Positions 5,745 to 7,340 of a stretch of DNA of 7,340 nt are shown piece by piece. The stretch covers positions 1 through 7,340 of the forward strand of contig DAOWME010000157.1 in the NCBI GenBank assembly GCA_030643245.1, in the 5' to 3' direction. A program made the translations under genes and the position numbers. Source of the DNA: Deltaproteobacteria bacterium. Its GTDB lineage: Bacteria > Desulfobacterota > UBA8473. Numbering within the stretch: the stretch's first letter is position 1; each line of letters starts with the position of its first letter. The notes beneath the pieces were generated by a model. The model was not told where the DNA came from. It made no database searches and was given only the letters and a program-made list of their open reading frames with translations.

Positions 5745-7201
5745 TATTCGAGAAGTCAGTACCAGGAAGAAGGGGTGTCCGCCTGCCCGAGTCAGACGTG
5801 CCGGTTTCGACGAGAACAGATGCCCTATATGCCCGGTCAACGGAGCTTGATCTGTGCGAGCTTTCAGAGCTCGATGTAGTGCGTCATTTTACGGACCTTT
5901 CCCGGAAAAACTACGGCGTGGACACCAATTTCTATCCTCTCGGCTCGTGTACCATGAAATACAACCCTAAGGTCTGCGAAGAGATCGCCCGGCTCGATGG
6001 GTTCACTTTACTCCATCCACTTCTTCCGCAACTTCGCCGCGGAGGTCTACTTACCCAAGGCGCTCTGGCAGTGGTATATGAACTCGAACAGCTTCTCTGT
6101 GAGATCACCGGTATGGACGCTTTCACGCTGCAGCCACTCGCGGGCGCCCACGGTGAGCTCACCGGAATGATGCTGGTAGCAGCGTACCAAAAACATAAAA
6201 ATAACAAAAAGTCGGAGATACTAATACCGGATGAAGCCCACGGCACGAATCCTTCCAGTGCCGCCACTGCGGGCTATTCCGTTCGAGTGGTCCCCACAAG
6301 TCGTAAAACCGGCGCTATCGACTTTCCAGCCCTCGAATCGATGATGGGGGAGCAAACCGCGGCCTTGATGCTGACGAACCCGAATACACTGGGCATATTC
6401 ATTTCGGATATTGAGAAGATCTCCGCGTTGGCCCGGGCACACGACTGCCTTATGTACTACGATGGGGCCAACCTCAACGCGGTTCTAGGGAGATTCCGGC
6501 CGGGTGATGCACTCTTCGATATCGTACACGTAAATCTACACAAGACCTTTGGTACACCCCATGGGGGAGGAGGGCCCGGGTCAGGGCCGGTAGGCGTTAA
6601 ACAGCACCTGGAGAAATTTTTGCCTATATCGAGGGTCATTAAGAGGGATGACAACACATACGCGCTCAACTATGATTATCGAGACTCAATAGGATACGTA
6701 GCGCCGTTCTATGGTAATTTTGCGGTATGTCTCAAGGCCTATGCCTATATACTCAGTCTGGGCGCGGAGGGACTCCGGCGTGTAAGCGCCAACGCCGTGC
6801 TCAACGCTAACTATATCCTCCATTCACTTAAAGAGGCCTATCACGCGCCCTATCCTGACGGCTGTATGCACGAATGCGTTCTCTCAGCCAAAAGCCAGGC
6901 AAAAGAGGGAGTTCGCGCTGTTGATATCGCCAAGGCGCTTATCGATGAAGGGTTTCATCCACCAACCATCTACTTCCCCATCATTGTCAAGGAAGCGCTG
7001 ATGATCGAACCGACAGAGACGGAAAATAAGGAAACCCTCGATAGTTTCATCGAAGCGATGATCAGGATAGCGGGTAAGGCCGAAACCTGCCCGGAAAAAC
7101 TTCACGCTGCGCCGCTAAGCACACCTGTTGGGCGGCTTAACGAAACCAAGGCAGCGAGAGATATGGATCTATGTTACCGGGGATCCGGAAAGGTATGTTA
7201 G
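5735..7201 (+). CDS. gcvPB: Glycine dehydrogenase (decarboxylating) subunit 2
   Basis: C-terminal half of the split P protein, 488 residues. It carries the cofactor: K270 in VNLHKTFGTPHGGGGPG is the PLP Schiff-base lysine, followed by the glycine-rich loop. Other family blocks are KNYGVDTNFYPLGSCTMKYNP (about 58-78), the AGAHGELTGM segment (136-145), PDEAHGTNPSSAA (165-177) and the C-terminal PTIYFPIIVKEALMIEPTETE region. The ribosome site GGAGG (5723-5727) lies inside gcvPA, 7 bases before the ATG. The final base of the TAG stop (7201) is also the first base of the second MITE-like element, so the stop codon was probably hit by the insertion. The predicted length is normal, so little or no coding sequence seems lost. 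Confidence 0.97.
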   Translation: MPVIFEKSVPGRRGVRLPESDVPVSTRTDALYARSTELDLCELSELDVVRHFTDLSRKNYGVDTNFYPLGSCTMKYNPKVCEEIARLDGFTLLHPLLPQLRRGGLLTQGALAVVYELEQLLCEITGMDAFTLQPLAGAHGELTGMMLVAAYQKHKNNKKSEILIPDEAHGTNPSSAATAGYSVRVVPTSRKTGAIDFPALESMMGEQTAALMLTNPNTLGIFISDIEKISALARAHDCLMYYDGANLNAVLGRFRPGDALFDIVHVNLHKTFGTPHGGGGPGSGPVGVKQHLEKFLPISRVIKRDDNTYALNYDYRDSIGYVAPFYGNFAVCLKAYAYILSLGAEGLRRVSANAVLNANYILHSLKEAYHAPYPDGCMHECVLSAKSQAKEGVRAVDIAKALIDEGFHPPTIYFPIIVKEALMIEPTETENKETLDSFIEAMIRIAGKAETCPEKLHAAPLSTPVGRLNETKAARDMDLCYRGSGKVC

Positions 7202-7340
7202 GGGCGAGGCCGAAATAACTTCCTCAAGTTGGCGCTCAGATTTAGGTCAGATTTGTTCGATCTGAAAACACAAAACCACAGGAATAGTCTTACCTATTTC
7301 GAGGATTTTGTGTTTGAAGATCGGTCAAAGATGGCCTGAA
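7201..7340 (+). mobile_element. MITE-like element, second copy, cut by the window edge
   Basis: This stretch aligns with the reverse complement of 1541-1720 at roughly 90% identity by eye over 140 bases. It includes CGAAATAACTTCC at the end, the CGATCT arm and the matching CGGTCAAAGATGGCCTGAA arm. Differences cluster in the outer end (GGGGCGAGGCC here) and at the apex, where AATAG/CTATT (7283-7287, 7294-7298) close a 6-base loop. The preceding TTA (7198-7200) equals the flank of the first copy when both are put in the same orientation. From the centre near 7290 the element should end close to 7380, outside the window. Its hairpin could help end gcv transcription, although no T-run is visible. 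Confidence 0.82.

Noticed and set aside
1..7340. CRISPR array, tRNA or rRNA
   Set aside because: There are no regularly spaced direct repeats, no cloverleaf with a TTC-loop sequence and no rRNA-like sequence. The only repeats are the inverted element pair, the nested dyad, the 42-bp duplication and short hairpins.

Overview
The window (7,340 bases, moderate GC) is a bacterial chromosomal segment carrying nitrogen/one-carbon metabolism genes interleaved with small mobile or repeat elements. The two-subunit P protein (GcvPA plus GcvPB), the gene order gcvT-gcvH-gcvPA-gcvPB, and a lysine-rich coiled-coil protein with a PD-(D/E)XK-like C-terminus suggest an anaerobic or deep-branching bacterium, for example Desulfobacterota, Nitrospirota or an anammox planctomycete. 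This placement is inference only; the window holds no rRNA or other marker gene.

Layout. Bases 1-253 have no convincing gene but contain short hairpins and a compact palindromic patch. A complete alanine dehydrogenase gene (ald) lies on the minus strand at 254-1375, with a candidate promoter near 1483-1510. The 810 bases from 1376 to 2185 are a divergent intergenic region. It holds a complete 180-bp MITE-like element (1541-1720), a possible 34-codon ORF (1728-1832), about 130 bases with nothing recognisable, and a set of nested inverted repeats (1967-2147) ahead of the next gene. On the plus strand follow a 224-residue coiled-coil/nuclease-like protein (2186-2860) and then the glycine cleavage genes gcvT, gcvH, gcvPA and gcvPB (2898-7201), tightly packed with 4-bp and 10-bp overlaps at the last two junctions. 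A second, inverted copy of the MITE-like element starts on the last base of the gcvPB stop codon and runs off the window edge.

Function. GcvPA/PB decarboxylate glycine onto the lipoyl arm of GcvH, and GcvT passes the remaining one-carbon unit to tetrahydrofolate, releasing ammonia. The dihydrolipoyl dehydrogenase (L protein) and the lipoylation enzymes needed for a working system are not in this window. Ald interconverts alanine with pyruvate and ammonia using NAD(H). All of these enzymes carry their expected key residues and look functional.

The least ordinary content is the repeat biology. The two inverted copies of a full-length hairpin element share a TTA flank. One copy appears to have landed between the Shine-Dalgarno sequence and the start codon of a small ORF, and the other inside the gcvPB stop codon. 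A separate long nested dyad lies upstream of the nuclease-like gene. I did not find a clearly new multi-gene system.
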